Of a DNA stretch of 64,000 nucleotides, positions 18,584-27,936 are shown in pieces. A program made the translations under genes and the position numbers. Position 1 is the first letter of the stretch. Each line of letters opens with the position of its first letter. The stretch covers positions 62,001 through 126,000 of the forward strand of contig JAPPED010000026.1 in NCBI GenBank assembly GCA_028824295.1, given 5' to 3'. This DNA is from Rhodospirillales bacterium. GTDB taxonomy: Bacteria; Pseudomonadota; Alphaproteobacteria; TMED109. The notes below the pieces were generated by a model, which ran no database searches, was not told where the DNA came from, and was given only the letters and a program-made list of their open reading frames with translations.

Positions 18584-18860
18584 GCATGTCTCTCCTGGGC
18601 AACATCCCGGGCGGCGCAGCGTAGACGATGGGGCCCCCTGATGCTCCGGAGGTCAGACTGCATCACCGTGGGACCGGGCGTGTCAGGTGGCAGGCCGATG
18701 GACGCGACCGTCCCAGCATCGGTGCGGCAACTAGGGCATGGGCGTCAAGCCGAGTAACCCGGGGCGTGTGGACACCAAATCGCGGAACACAACGTGGAGC
18801 GAAAACTCCGTAAGATTGCGCGGGCGCGACCGAGCGCGACGGACTGTCCGGAAACCCGCA
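18584..18860. other. Divergent intergenic region
   Basis: About 280 bases between the YihU-like gene (minus) and a small membrane protein gene (plus). It should contain both promoters. No recognisable gene, repeat or strong hairpin was seen. Confidence 0.4.
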
Positions 18861-19130
18861 ATGTCAGCTATTTTGCAGCCGCATATTCTCGCCATCGTCA
18901 GTGGCACGATCCTTGCCGCCGGGCTCATCTTGATCTTTTGCGGAAGAATGACGCTGCAGCGGCTGCAGATTCCTGATCGTGAAGACGATACAGCCGGGTT
19001 CGAGAAGGCGGACCGCATCCTGGAGCGAGGAATGTTTCTGTTGCGGGCTGGTGACGTGATCGGCGTGGTGGGCGGCATTTGCGTGATTCTCACCATGCTC
19101 GTCTACGCCGGCATCATCCCAGGTCTCTGA
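18861..19130 (+). CDS. Hypothetical two-helix membrane protein, 89 residues
   Basis: Starts MSAILQPHILAIVSG and has two hydrophobic helices, about residues 8-27 (ending LILIFCG) and 63-84 (VIGVVGGICVILTMLVYAG), separated by a charged loop rich in Asp, Glu and Arg (PDREDDTAGFEKADRILERG). The ATG at 18861 is chosen because sequence before it is Arg-rich and unlike a membrane-protein N-terminus. I do not recognise the family. It lies 214 bases before the acid-sugar dehydratase-like gene and may share its transcript. Confidence 0.6.
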   Translation: MSAILQPHILAIVSGTILAAGLILIFCGRMTLQRLQIPDREDDTAGFEKADRILERGMFLLRAGDVIGVVGGICVILTMLVYAGIIPGL

Positions 19131-19344
19131 CCCGCACCGCAGCGGCGCCGCCGGCCGCGCAGATTGCCGGTGCAGGCGGTCCCGGACTGGTCGGCTGGAT
19201 TCGTCGGCGCGGTCGGACACCGTCTGCCGATATCTGCGCATGGCGGGTCGCAAACCATGACGTAGGATGGGCTCAGAGGACGTCCGCGGCCGGCATGCCC
19301 GCGGACGGACACTGGAACTTCCAATCTGAACGGACTGAATTGCC

Positions 19345-20544
19345 ATGAAGCTCACTGGTTTTGAGATTCTCCACGCGGACGGCGGGTGGCGCGTACTGTC
19401 GTTCCTGAAGGCCACTACCGACGAAGGAATCACCGGCTGGGCGGAGTTCAACGAGAGTTACGGAAGCGCCGGTCTCAGCGCCGTGATCATGGCGCTCGGA
19501 CAACACCTGGTCGGCAAGGACCCACGCCCGGTCGAGCGGCACAGCGCGATGCTGTACGCACGCACTCGCCAGGCTCCCGGAGGTGTCAACCAGCAGGCGA
19601 TTGCCGCCATCGAGAATGCCCTGCTCGACATCAAGGCGCGCGCGTTGGGCGTCCGCGTTTGTGAGCTGTTCGGTGGTCCGGTGCGCGAGGAGCTGCGTCT
19701 TTACTGGTCCCATTGCGGCACGTACCTGCTGGGGCACGCGGACTTGATCGGCCAACCTCCCCTGACCAGTCTCGCCGACGTCGAGACCTTGGGCGCGCGC
19801 GTCCGCGGCGAGGGCTTCACCGCACTCAAGACCAACATATTCCTGTTCGATGGTGAGCGGCCGCAACTCTACATGCCCGGCTTCGGAGTGGGAGCAAGCA
19901 GCCCCCAGCTCTCTCCCGACCTCTCCGTGGAGCGCGCGCTCCGTGCCCAGGTGGAGGCCTTTCGCGCGGGCGCTGGACCGGATGTAGAAATCCTCGTGGA
20001 CCTGAACTTCAACTACCGGCCGGAGGGCTACCGGCGCATCGTCCGGGCCCTTGACGATCTGGGCCTGATGTGGGCCGAAATCGACCTCTTCGACGCGACG
20101 GCACTGGCCGGTATCCGCGAAGCCGTGAGCACGCCGATCGCCTCGTGCGAGTCGCTCTACCGCCGGCGTGAATTCAAGCCGTTCTTCGAACGCCGCGCCG
20201 TCGATGTCTGCATCATCGACGTGGTCTGGAACGGCCTCGCCGAAAGCCTCAAGATCGCGACCATGGCGGATGCGTACGAAATCAACGTCGCGCCGCACAA
20301 CTTCTATGGACATCTCTCGACGCTGCACAGCGCGCACTTCTCGGCCACCGTCCCGAACTTCCGGGTGATGGAAATCGACATCGACGAGGTTCCGTGGAAG
20401 GATGACTTGGTAACGACCGTGCCCGTCATCCGGGACGGCAAGCTGGTGCTGCCCAAGGAGCCTGGCTGGGGCACGGAAGTCAACGAAGAAGCCGTTCGTG
20501 CGCACCCGCCGCGGCCGAGCACGGACCGGCATTGGACGAACTAG
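19345..20544 (+). CDS. Enolase-superfamily (mandelate racemase/muconate lactonizing) acid-sugar dehydratase-like enzyme
   Basis: A 399-residue cytosolic enzyme of the enolase superfamily, which abstracts the alpha-proton of carboxylate substrates. The three Mg ligands are readable: Asp219 (VDLNF), Glu245 (WAEID) and Glu269 (SCESLY). His318 in APHNFYGH fits the C-terminal general base. At the usual KxK site it has KTN (162-164). This pattern points to acid-sugar dehydratases and not muconate cycloisomerases; the exact sugar cannot be told. It sits beside a YihU-like dehydrogenase, consistent with an acid-sugar or sulfo-sugar route. Start ATG 19345. Confidence 0.87.
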   Translation: MKLTGFEILHADGGWRVLSFLKATTDEGITGWAEFNESYGSAGLSAVIMALGQHLVGKDPRPVERHSAMLYARTRQAPGGVNQQAIAAIENALLDIKARALGVRVCELFGGPVREELRLYWSHCGTYLLGHADLIGQPPLTSLADVETLGARVRGEGFTALKTNIFLFDGERPQLYMPGFGVGASSPQLSPDLSVERALRAQVEAFRAGAGPDVEILVDLNFNYRPEGYRRIVRALDDLGLMWAEIDLFDATALAGIREAVSTPIASCESLYRRREFKPFFERRAVDVCIIDVVWNGLAESLKIATMADAYEINVAPHNFYGHLSTLHSAHFSATVPNFRVMEIDIDEVPWKDDLVTTVPVIRDGKLVLPKEPGWGTEVNEEAVRAHPPRPSTDRHWTN

Positions 20545-20569
20545 GGGCGGCCCCGGTTCCCGGTCTGCA

Positions 20570-20587
20570 GCCGCCACCGGTGGCGGC
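20570..20587. terminator. Terminator-like GC palindrome after the dehydratase-like gene
   Basis: A perfect 18-base palindrome with arms GCCGCC/GGCGGC around ACCGGT, 26 bases after the stop at 20544 and 62 bases before aspS. No T-run follows, so a Rho-independent role is only suggested. Confidence 0.4.
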
Positions 20588-20649
20588 AGTGCCCGACAGC
20601 CCTATCATCGGCGCGCCCTAGCAGCGGACGGCCCACGGGAAACCTCGCC

Positions 20650-22431
20650 ATGCATCCGTACCGGACCCACAACTGCGGCGAACTCCGCGCCGAACACGTC
20701 GGCACGACCGTGCGCCTGTCGGGATGGGTGCACTCGAAACGTGATCACGGCGGGCTGCTGTTCGTGGATCTTCGCGACCACTACGGCTTGACCCAGATCG
20801 TGGTGGCCGGCGATGCCGAATTCTTCGCCGCCGTTGAATCCGTACGTGTCGAAAGCGTGGTGACCGTCACCGGGCCGGTCGTCGCCCGTTCGGAGGACAC
20901 GGTGAATCCAACGCTGGCGACGGGGGACGTGGAAGTCCGGATCCAGACATTCAACGTTGAATCGCCTGCTGCAACGCTGCCGCTCCAGGTGGCGGGCGGG
21001 CAGGATGCCGGCGAATCGGTCCGTCTCGCGTACCGGTTCCTGGACCTCCGTCGCGAGAAGATGCAGCGGAACCTGCGCCTGCGAGCCGATGTCATCGCAA
21101 TGATCCGTCGGCGCATGACCGAACAGGGCTTCCTCGAGATCCAGACACCCATCCTCACTGCGTCTTCACCGGAAGGCGCTCGAGACTTTCTGGTCCCGAG
21201 TCGCTTGCATCCTGGACAGTTCTATGCCCTGCCGCAGGCTCCACAGCAGTTCAAGCAGCTTCTGATGACCTCGGGCTTCGACCGCTACTTCCAGATTGCT
21301 CCCTGCTTCCGAGACGAAGATGCCCGGGCCGACCGAAGTCCCGGAGAGTTCTATCAGCTCGATGTCGAGCTGGCGTTCGCAACGCAGGATGACGTGTTCG
21401 AAGCCGTAGAGCCGCTCCTCCGCGACGTGTTCGCCGAACATGGAAGCCGACCCGTTGCTGGCGGCAGCTTCCCGAGGATCGCGTGGCGTGACGCGATGCT
21501 GCGCTACGGAACCGACAAGCCCGACCTTCGAAACCCGCTGGAAATCGCCGACATTACCGCTGCGTTCGAGCTCGATGGCGTCACGTTCCGCGCATTCCGG
21601 AGCCAAATCGAAAAGGGAGCCGTCGTGCGCGGCATTCCTGCCCCGAACGCAGCCCAGCGTCCAAGGAGCTTTTTCGACGGGCTCAATCGCTGGGCCCGAG
21701 AGCAGGGCGCGGCCGGGCTTGGCTACGTCATCTACGACGACGAGGGCGGCAAGGGCCCGATTGCGAAGTTTCTGGTTCCCGAAGCCGAAGCAGCGATTCG
21801 CGATGCGACCGGGGCTGGCCCCGGAGACGCTGTCTTCTTCGTGTGCGACCAGCCCGCCCGGGCGGCAACCTTCGCGGGCGTAGCCCGCACCAAGCTCGGC
21901 GAGGAACTCGATCTGATCGATGACAGCGCATTTCGTTTCTGCTGGACCGTAGATTTTCCGATGTACGAGCGTGACGCGGACACGGGCAAGATCGAGTTCA
22001 GCCACAATCCGTTCTCGATGCCCCAAGGGGGCCTTGAAGCACTGGAAACTGCGGCCGATCCGGAAGACATCCTGGCCTGGCAGTACGACATCGTCTGCAA
22101 CGGCGTCGAACTCTCCTCCGGAGCCATCCGAAACCACCGGCCAGACATCATGATCAAGGCGTTCGCCATCGCCGGATACAGCCTGGACGAACTTGAGCGG
22201 CGTTTCCCCGCCCTGCTTCAGGCATTCCGCTACGGCGCTCCGCCGCACGGCGGCATCGCTCCCGGCATTGACCGGATCGTGATGCTGCTGGCCGACGAGC
22301 CGAACATCCGAGAAGTCATCCCGTTTCCATTGAACCAGCAAGCGGAAGACCTGCTGATGGGCGCGCCGGGGCCGGTCTCCGCCCAGCAGCTCCGGGAAGT
22401 CCATCTCCGCGCCGTCACGCCGCCAGCGTAA
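20650..22431 (+). CDS. aspS: Aspartyl-tRNA synthetase, probably non-discriminating (AspRS/AsnRS-type)
   Basis: Class IIb synthetase of 593 residues in the bacterial layout: N-terminal OB fold, catalytic core, inserted GAD domain, motif 3 ([14 protein letters not shown]). Motif 2 is in [17 protein letters not shown]. The anticodon-domain loop reads KRDHGGLLF with His33; in P. aeruginosa the equivalent His31 marks AspRS that also charges tRNA-Asn, whereas discriminating enzymes have Leu. This implies that Asn-tRNA is made by GatCAB amidation (inference). Start ATG 20650. In related genomes aspS lies close to rnd (recalled); here about 5 kb of accessory genes intervene. Confidence 0.96.
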   Translation: MHPYRTHNCGELRAEHVGTTVRLSGWVHSKRDHGGLLFVDLRDHYGLTQIVVAGDAEFFAAVESVRVESVVTVTGPVVARSEDTVNPTLATGDVEVRIQTFNVESPAATLPLQVAGGQDAGESVRLAYRFLDLRREKMQRNLRLRADVIAMIRRRMTEQGFLEIQTPILTASSPEGARDFLVPSRLHPGQFYALPQAPQQFKQLLMTSGFDRYFQIAPCFRDEDARADRSPGEFYQLDVELAFATQDDVFEAVEPLLRDVFAEHGSRPVAGGSFPRIAWRDAMLRYGTDKPDLRNPLEIADITAAFELDGVTFRAFRSQIEKGAVVRGIPAPNAAQRPRSFFDGLNRWAREQGAAGLGYVIYDDEGGKGPIAKFLVPEAEAAIRDATGAGPGDAVFFVCDQPARAATFAGVARTKLGEELDLIDDSAFRFCWTVDFPMYERDADTGKIEFSHNPFSMPQGGLEALETAADPEDILAWQYDIVCNGVELSSGAIRNHRPDIMIKAFAIAGYSLDELERRFPALLQAFRYGAPPHGGIAPGIDRIVMLLADEPNIREVIPFPLNQQAEDLLMGAPGPVSAQQLREVHLRAVTPPA

Positions 22432-22550
22432 CGGCGGCCACGTTGTCTGTTCAGCAGGCCGCTACCATATACTTCGGAGCGTAATCGCTTGCGGTCGCGA
22501 TCCGAATCGCGCGCTTGCGCAGCCCTGTCAAATTTTCTGGGAGCGTGCCC

Positions 22551-23294
22551 ATGGCCTTAGGCCACTACACCAACAATTCCTTCGTTCGCCAGCAGGCGTC
22601 CCAGCTGTCTGCTGTCGATGCGGGCCTGCGGTCTTACATGCTGCGGATCTACGGCTACATGACGGCGGGCCTCGGCATCACTGGCGTCGTCGCGTTGGCA
22701 ATTTCATCCCTGGCCGTCACCGACGGGCAGCTGACATCGGTTGGCCTCGCACTCTACACGCCGCCACTTGCATGGATCGTGATGTTTGCGCCGCTGGGTG
22801 TGGTCCTGTTGATGAGCTTCCGCGTGCACCGGTTGCAGGCCGCCACGGTACAGATGCTGTTCTGGGTCCTCGCGGCCTGTTACGGCGTTTCGCTTTCCTC
22901 GATTTTCCTCGTCTACACCGGCGAGAGCATCGTTCGCGTCTTCTTCATCGCGGCATCCATGTTCCTCGCGATGTCGGTTTGGGGTTACACGACCAAGCGG
23001 TCGCTCTCCGGTCTCGGGTCGTTCCTCTTCATGGGAATGATCGGCATCTTCATCGCGATGCTGGTGAACCTGTTCCTCGCATCCAGCGGACTCCAGTTCA
23101 TGATCTCGGTACTTGGGGTACTGATCTTCGCAGGACTTACTGCCTACGACACGCAGAAGCTCAAGGAGATGTACGTCGCCGGACAGTCAGGTGAGCTGGC
23201 GGTCAAACAGGCGGTCATGGGTGCGCTGAGTCTCTACTTGGACTTCCTGATGATCTTCGTGTTCCTGCTTCAGCTTCTCGGAAACCGGGAATAG
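22551..23294 (+). CDS. Bax inhibitor-1 (BI-1)/YccA family membrane protein
   Basis: A 247-residue inner-membrane protein with seven hydrophobic segments and the BI-1 family features: a short cytosolic N-terminus, LRSYMLRIYGYMTAGLGITG, and the C-terminal FAGLTAYDTQKLKEMY with its conserved Tyr-Asp. Bacterial members are linked to calcium leak or to modulation of FtsH; the role here is not known. ATG 22551 is preceded by GGGAG at good spacing; an upstream in-frame start at 22515 is less likely. A strong hairpin follows the gene. Confidence 0.93.
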   Translation: MALGHYTNNSFVRQQASQLSAVDAGLRSYMLRIYGYMTAGLGITGVVALAISSLAVTDGQLTSVGLALYTPPLAWIVMFAPLGVVLLMSFRVHRLQAATVQMLFWVLAACYGVSLSSIFLVYTGESIVRVFFIAASMFLAMSVWGYTTKRSLSGLGSFLFMGMIGIFIAMLVNLFLASSGLQFMISVLGVLIFAGLTAYDTQKLKEMYVAGQSGELAVKQAVMGALSLYLDFLMIFVFLLQLLGNRE

Positions 23295-23330
23295 CTCAGG
23301 CGGAGCAAGGCACACACTAGCGGGCATGCT

Positions 23331-23369
23331 CGGCCACTCGGCGCTTCCCGACGGAAGCGCCGTTGGCCG
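23331..23369 (+). terminator. Terminator-like hairpin after the BI-1 gene
   Basis: Perfect 10-bp stem (23339-23348 with 23353-23362, CGGCGCTTCC and its complement) closed by CGAC, extended by outer arms CGGCCA/TGGCCG (23331-23336, 23364-23369). It begins 36 bases after the BI-1 stop. No immediate T-run. Confidence 0.6.
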
Positions 23370-23428
23370 GGGCTTGCCGAGCAATCTTTCTGCCTATCGT
23401 TGACGAGTTCGCTCCGGGGAGGACTGGC

Positions 23429-25327
23429 ATGTCCGGTTCGTATGAGGCGCTCTACCAGGGCTGGGTGGCTGACATGGAAGCGTTCTGGGCCGAGCGGGTT
23501 CCCCTGCTCGACTGGAGCCGGGCCCCGAGTCGCATGCTGGACGCCGACGAGCCGCCCTTCTACCGCTGGTTCCCGGACGGCGAACTGAACACTTGTCACA
23601 ATTGCCTGGACCGGCATGTCGAGGCAGGCCACGGCAACCGCCCGGCGCTGATCTACGACAGTCCCGTAACCGGAACCCAGCAAACCTTCACGTTTGGCGA
23701 ACTGCTCGACTGCGCGGCCCGCGCGGCCGGCGCGTTTCGTGATCTCGGTGTCGACCAAGGGGATCGCGTCTTGATCTACATGCCGATGATCCCTGAAGCG
23801 GTGATCGCAATGCTGGCCTGTGCCCGCATCGGCGCCGTTCACTCAGTGGTATTCGGAGGGTTCGCAGCGCCCGAGCTTGCTTCCCGGATCGACGATGCAA
23901 CCCCCAAGCTCGTGGTCGCGGGAAGTTGTGGGATCGAGCCGAATCGCATCGTGGCCTACAAGCCGATGCTGGACCAGGCATTGGAGTTGGCTGAGCACGC
24001 TCCGGCCCACTGCCTGGTCAAGCAGCGGCAAGCTTCGCCGGCCACCATGATCGAGGGCCGCGATCTGGATTGGGACCAGGCGCTCGCGACTGCCGACCGC
24101 GCGGACTGCGTGACAGTTTCTGCCGTCGACCCACTGTACATCCTCTATACGTCAGGCACGACCGGCGACCCCAAGGGCATCGTCCGGGACCAAGGCGGGC
24201 ACGCTGTGGCGTTGGCCAACAGTATGGCGATGACCTACGGACTCCGTCCCGGCGAAGTGTTCTGGGCCGCTTCCGACGTCGGGTGGGTGGTAGGGCATTC
24301 CTACATCGTCTATGCGCCGCTTCTCCACGGCTGCGCCAGCATTCTCTATGAAGGCAAACCCGTGGGTACACCTGACGCTGGCGCTTTCTGGCGCGTGATT
24401 TCCGAGCACAATGTCTCGGTGCTGTTTACGGCCCCAACGGCGTTCCGGGCAATCCGACGGGCGGACCCCGAAGCAAAGCTTCTGCAAGCGTACGACCTCA
24501 ACAGTTTTCGCGCCCTTTTTCTGGCCGGGGAACGGGCCGATCCCGACACCGTCCGCTGGGCCGAAAAGGTCTTGGGGGTTCCGGTATTCGACCATTGGTG
24601 GCAAACGGAAACCGGCTGGTCGATCACCGGCTACTTTGCGGGAACCCAAGGTTTTTCGGTACGCCCCGGCTCAGCCGGCAAGCCGGCGCCAGGGTACGCC
24701 CTGAAAGTGCTGGATGACGACGGGCAGGCGGTTCCGGCCGGTGAAATCGGGGCCCTCGTCGCGAGATTGCCGATGCCGCCCGGCTTTAGTCCGACCCTAT
24801 GGGGCAATCAGGAACGTTTTCGCAAGGTCTATCTGGACGTGTTTCCCGGCTACTACAGCACCGCCGACGCCGGAATGATCGATGAGGACGGTTACGTGTG
24901 GGTCATGGCGCGGACCGACGACATCATCAATTGCGCGGGACACCGGTTATCCACGGGTGCCATGGAAGAAGTTCTGACCCAGCATGCAGACGTCGCCGAA
25001 TGCGCCGTCGTAGGAGTGCACGATCGCCTCAAGGGACAAGTTCCGATCGGCTTGCTGGTGCTCAATGCCGGCGTGACCCGGGAGTCGGATGCGATCGCCG
25101 CCGAGACCGTGCAAATGGTACGTGATGCGATCGGCGCAGTTGCGTCCTTTCGGACGGCCGCTGTCGTACAGCAGCTTCCCAAGACGCGCTCAGGCAAGAT
25201 TCTGAGAAATGTCATTGCGGCAATCGCGGACGGGCGAACTCCGAAGGTCCCGCCGACGATCGAGGATCCGTCCGTCCTTGACGGCATCAAGTCCGCACTG
25301 GGAGCCGTTGGCTTGCCTCACCAATAG
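23429..25327 (+). CDS. prpE: Propionyl-CoA synthetase-like acyl-CoA synthetase
   Basis: AMP-forming acyl-CoA synthetase of 632 residues. The A3 loop YILYTSGTTGDPKGIVRD followed by Gly-Gly-His is the PrpE/ACSS3 form and not that of acetate-specific Acs. WWQTETGW (A5), YYSTADAGMIDEDGY (A7), DDIINCAGHRLSTG (A8) and the catalytic Lys in TRSGKILR (A10) are intact. It activates propionate, and probably acetate, for entry to central metabolism. ATG 23429 follows a GGGGAGG ribosome-binding site. The Nudix gene starts 6 bases after its stop, so the two are one unit. Confidence 0.92.
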   Translation: MSGSYEALYQGWVADMEAFWAERVPLLDWSRAPSRMLDADEPPFYRWFPDGELNTCHNCLDRHVEAGHGNRPALIYDSPVTGTQQTFTFGELLDCAARAAGAFRDLGVDQGDRVLIYMPMIPEAVIAMLACARIGAVHSVVFGGFAAPELASRIDDATPKLVVAGSCGIEPNRIVAYKPMLDQALELAEHAPAHCLVKQRQASPATMIEGRDLDWDQALATADRADCVTVSAVDPLYILYTSGTTGDPKGIVRDQGGHAVALANSMAMTYGLRPGEVFWAASDVGWVVGHSYIVYAPLLHGCASILYEGKPVGTPDAGAFWRVISEHNVSVLFTAPTAFRAIRRADPEAKLLQAYDLNSFRALFLAGERADPDTVRWAEKVLGVPVFDHWWQTETGWSITGYFAGTQGFSVRPGSAGKPAPGYALKVLDDDGQAVPAGEIGALVARLPMPPGFSPTLWGNQERFRKVYLDVFPGYYSTADAGMIDEDGYVWVMARTDDIINCAGHRLSTGAMEEVLTQHADVAECAVVGVHDRLKGQVPIGLLVLNAGVTRESDAIAAETVQMVRDAIGAVASFRTAAVVQQLPKTRSGKILRNVIAAIADGRTPKVPPTIEDPSVLDGIKSALGAVGLPHQ

Positions 25328-25332
25328 CGCCC

Positions 25333-25740
25333 ATGCGAGGACCTGCCAATCTTCGTTCCTACGGCCTGCTGGTACGCGACTATCAAGTCTTGATCGCCCG
25401 GGAAATGGTCGGCCCGGTACTGGCGCGGAAATTCCCGGGCGGCGGCGTCGAGGACGGGGAAACGCCGGAAACAGCCCTGGTGCGGGAGTTCCGCGAAGAA
25501 ACCGGTCTCAAGGCGCACGTGCTTCAGCTGCTCCACGCGCCAGGGACGCTCATGTCGCCTTGGACAGATGCGCCGTATACGCCGTTGTACTACGCCGTTA
25601 CAGCAGATGGCGAGCCTGCCCCACAACCGCCCGAATTTCTTCCCCTCCGGTTCGTAGAGGCACAAGCACTGTTTGGCGCAGAGGACGTGGCCGAACCTGA
25701 GCAAGTAGCTCTCAGGCGCGCCCTGGACCTGGCGGCCTGA
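25333..25740 (+). CDS. Nudix hydrolase
   Basis: A 135-residue protein with a full Nudix box, GGGVEDGETPETALVREF continuing into REETGL (consensus Gx5Ex7REUxEExGU), which binds Mg and hydrolyses nucleoside diphosphates linked to another group. N-terminal (YGLLVRDYQVLIAREM) and C-terminal beta/alpha segments fit a single-domain enzyme. Substrate not predictable. It starts 6 bases after prpE and is probably translated from the same message. Confidence 0.9.
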   Translation: MRGPANLRSYGLLVRDYQVLIAREMVGPVLARKFPGGGVEDGETPETALVREFREETGLKAHVLQLLHAPGTLMSPWTDAPYTPLYYAVTADGEPAPQPPEFLPLRFVEAQALFGAEDVAEPEQVALRRALDLAA

Positions 25741-26085
25741 CGCGAGGAAGTCCTCCGCTTCGCACACGTGCGGCCAACGTCGCCTGAGACAACCAGAGCC
25801 ATCGGATACCCTCGCCACAGCCGGTTCGGCCGATTGCCGTCCATGCAGCCAAGCGTTGTGGCCACGCTCGGGCAACAGGACGACGCGAAGCCGTCGACCG
25901 CTTCCGGTCGCGTCGCGTTCCGGTATCCGGCTGTCTCCGGGCAGGGCGACGCCGAAGCCGTCGCAATGTCGGGTGCTGGGCAGCCGTCACTCCGGCCGAA
26001 TGGTGTCAGCACTCGTGCATGCGAACACCCGCCATGGTGCTCTTGCACATGATCTCGACGCCGGCCTCCGAAGTCGCTGACCCCG
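25741..26085. other. Convergent intergenic region, no gene seen
   Basis: About 345 bases between the ends of the Nudix gene (plus) and the DUF3574 gene (minus). Open frames exist on both strands but are Arg/Pro/Ala-rich without family resemblance. No strong terminator hairpin was recognised. Confidence 0.4.
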
Positions 26086-26523
26086 TCAGAATGATGCACA
26101 AACGGTGCTGATCGTCCGCAGCACGGCCTCTTGAGCAAATGCTTCCTTGTACGCCCGCACAATCTCGTCGGTCCGCTTCAATCCCGAGTCTTCGGCCCCG
26201 GTAAGGACCACGACAAGCTTGGACTTTTCCCGGACAATCGCGCCTGCCTTGTCGCGCCACTGCCCGGCAGCATCGACGACAGTCAAGCCATCGCCAAAAC
26301 GCGGCGTAATCTCATCCGACAGGAAAGCGCTCCAAGCCGCATCGCTCACGACTTCGACGCTCCCCAGGTTACGGCCGAAATACAGTCGATATTCCGTGAA
26401 TTGCTCAGTTCCCTCCGGGCAGACCTCGGCCCCATCATCCGCGCGCGCATGCGGCGAACCCCCCGCTGCCACGATCAACATGATTGCTGCCAGCCAGCAG
26501 CATTGGTCTAGTCGTCGCACCAT
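26086..26523 (-). CDS. DUF3574 family exported protein
   Basis: A 145-residue protein with a signal peptide (MVRRLDQCCWLAAIMLIVAAGG, cleavage near SPHARA) and a DUF3574 domain with the recognisable run FTEYRLYFGRN, FLSDEITPRFGDGLTV and DAAGQW. The function of the family is not known. The ATG at 26523 is used; an in-frame Met at 26610 would place a polar stretch before the signal peptide. It diverges from aapJ across an AT-rich intergenic stretch. Confidence 0.85.
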   Translation of the reverse strand: MVRRLDQCCWLAAIMLIVAAGGSPHARADDGAEVCPEGTEQFTEYRLYFGRNLGSVEVVSDAAWSAFLSDEITPRFGDGLTVVDAAGQWRDKAGAIVREKSKLVVVLTGAEDSGLKRTDEIVRAYKEAFAQEAVLRTISTVCASF

Positions 26524-26705
26524 CTTTTCTTCTATCACGAAGTATCGGACTTCGGCATTGTCAGATGACGTCACCGTCCAGAAGATAGAACACTTGTCAA
26601 TCCTGTCCAACTAGTATGACACAAGAGTAAAGGAAAGTTTAAATTTAATTGGCCTATTGTACCAGTTCTGGCGATATCAGCATTGTGAAAATAGATATAA
26701 CTATG

Positions 26706-26734
26706 TTGACATTAAGTACGAATTTCCCTATGGT
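26706..26734 (+). promoter_or_regulatory. Sigma70-type promoter upstream of aapJ
   Basis: A perfect -35 TTGACA (26706-26711), a 17-base spacer and -10 TATGGT (26729-26734, four of six consensus bases). It sits in an AT-rich pocket (about 26590-26740) that stands out from the GC-rich surroundings. The aapJ start codon is about 100 bases downstream, leaving a leader long enough for regulation. Confidence 0.65.
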
Positions 26735-26832
26735 TGACTCGTCTTGGACAGCTTCTGTCAAGCGGTATGGAAGCGTTTGAAGCAGAAGCTCGTCAACGGC
26801 AGGCAATCTTCGCGCGATATGGAGAACTTACG

Positions 26833-27873
26833 ATGATCGCAACGACACGACGGGTGTTGTCTTGTGCAGTGTTGGCCGCGTTCGCGTTGCCGGGAATCGC
26901 GGGCACAGCCCATGGGGCCACGCTTGACGACGTCCGCGCTGCCGATGAGTTGAAATGCGGAATCAATACCGGCCTCGCCGGTTTCGCAAACACCGATGAC
27001 GCAGGAAATTGGGTTGGGTTCGACGTCGACTACTGCAAGGCGCTGGCTGCCGCCGTGCTGGGAGATGCCAGCAAGATCCAGTACGTCAGCCTCACGGGGA
27101 AGAACCGCTTCCCGGCGTTGCAGGCAGGCGAGATCGAAGTGCTGGCACGGAACACCACCTGGACATTTTCGCGTGACGTGGACCTGGGGTTGACGTTCGT
27201 AGGGGTCAACTACTACGACGGCCAGGGCTTCCTTGGGCCGAAGAGCCTAGGTGTTTCCAGCGCGACGGAACTCGATGGTGCATCGGTTTGCATTCAAACC
27301 GGCACGACGACCGAGCTGAACCTGGCGGATTTCTTCCGAACGCACAACATGGCGTACGAGCCCGTTCCCATCGAGACCAATTCTGAAGCCCGTGCCGCGT
27401 ACGAGGCCGACCGGTGCGACGTCTATACCTCTGACGCGTCAGGGCTCGCCGCCACGAAGGCGACGTTCGACAATCCGGACGATCACATGGTTCTTCCCGA
27501 AATCATCTCGAAAGAGCCGCTCGGACCGGTGGTGCGCCAAGGCGACGACCAATGGGCAGATATCACTCGCTGGGTGCTCAACGCTCTCATCTCGGCAGAG
27601 GAATTGGGCGTTACTCAGGCGAACGTCGAGGCACTGGCACAAGACGGCGGATCTGACAATCCGGAAGTCCAGCGCCTTCTCGGCAGCGAAGGCAGCATGG
27701 GCGCCATGTTGGGGCTTGATGCCGACTGGGCGGCCAGAGCCATCATGGCCGTTGGGAACTACAGCGAGATTTTCGAACGCCACCTCGGACCCGACACTCG
27801 GCTCGGTTTGGAGCGTGGCTTGAACGCCTTGTACTCCGCGGGCGGGATCCTGTACTCTCCTCCGTTCCGTTGA
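26833..27873 (+). CDS. aapJ: General L-amino acid ABC transporter, periplasmic binding protein
   Basis: Captures a broad range of L-amino acids in the periplasm for AapQMP. The 346-residue protein has a signal peptide (MIATTRRVLSC, then AVLAAFALPGIAG, cleavage near AHG-ATL) and the SBP family 3 fold: LKCGINTGLAGFA, GFDVDYCKALAAAVLGD and NRFPALQAGEIEVL. The tail NALYSAGGILYSPPFR is typical of AapJ. ATG 26833 is preceded by GGAGAA. It is the first gene of aapJQMP. Confidence 0.95.
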   Translation: MIATTRRVLSCAVLAAFALPGIAGTAHGATLDDVRAADELKCGINTGLAGFANTDDAGNWVGFDVDYCKALAAAVLGDASKIQYVSLTGKNRFPALQAGEIEVLARNTTWTFSRDVDLGLTFVGVNYYDGQGFLGPKSLGVSSATELDGASVCIQTGTTTELNLADFFRTHNMAYEPVPIETNSEARAAYEADRCDVYTSDASGLAATKATFDNPDDHMVLPEIISKEPLGPVVRQGDDQWADITRWVLNALISAEELGVTQANVEALAQDGGSDNPEVQRLLGSEGSMGAMLGLDADWAARAIMAVGNYSEIFERHLGPDTRLGLERGLNALYSAGGILYSPPFR

Positions 27874-27901
27874 CGATACGATCAACGGCATAACATTGTC
27901 G

Positions 27902-27936
27902 TGGCTGCCGAGGGTCCGGGCGACTCTCGGCAGCCA
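27902..27936 (+). promoter_or_regulatory. Intergenic mRNA hairpin between aapJ and aapQ
   Basis: Perfect 11-bp stem (27902-27912 TGGCTGCCGAG with 27926-27936) and a 13-base loop, 28 bases after the aapJ stop and 30 before aapQ. Such hairpins often protect the binding-protein message and lower read-through into the permease genes; that role is inferred. Confidence 0.65.

Noticed and set aside
21166-22404. A 412-codon open frame opposite aspS, and similar long shadows opposite perM, DUF2066, ppk and the TPR gene
   Set aside because: All are antisense to genes with unmistakable motifs and have compositions typical of GC-rich shadow frames.
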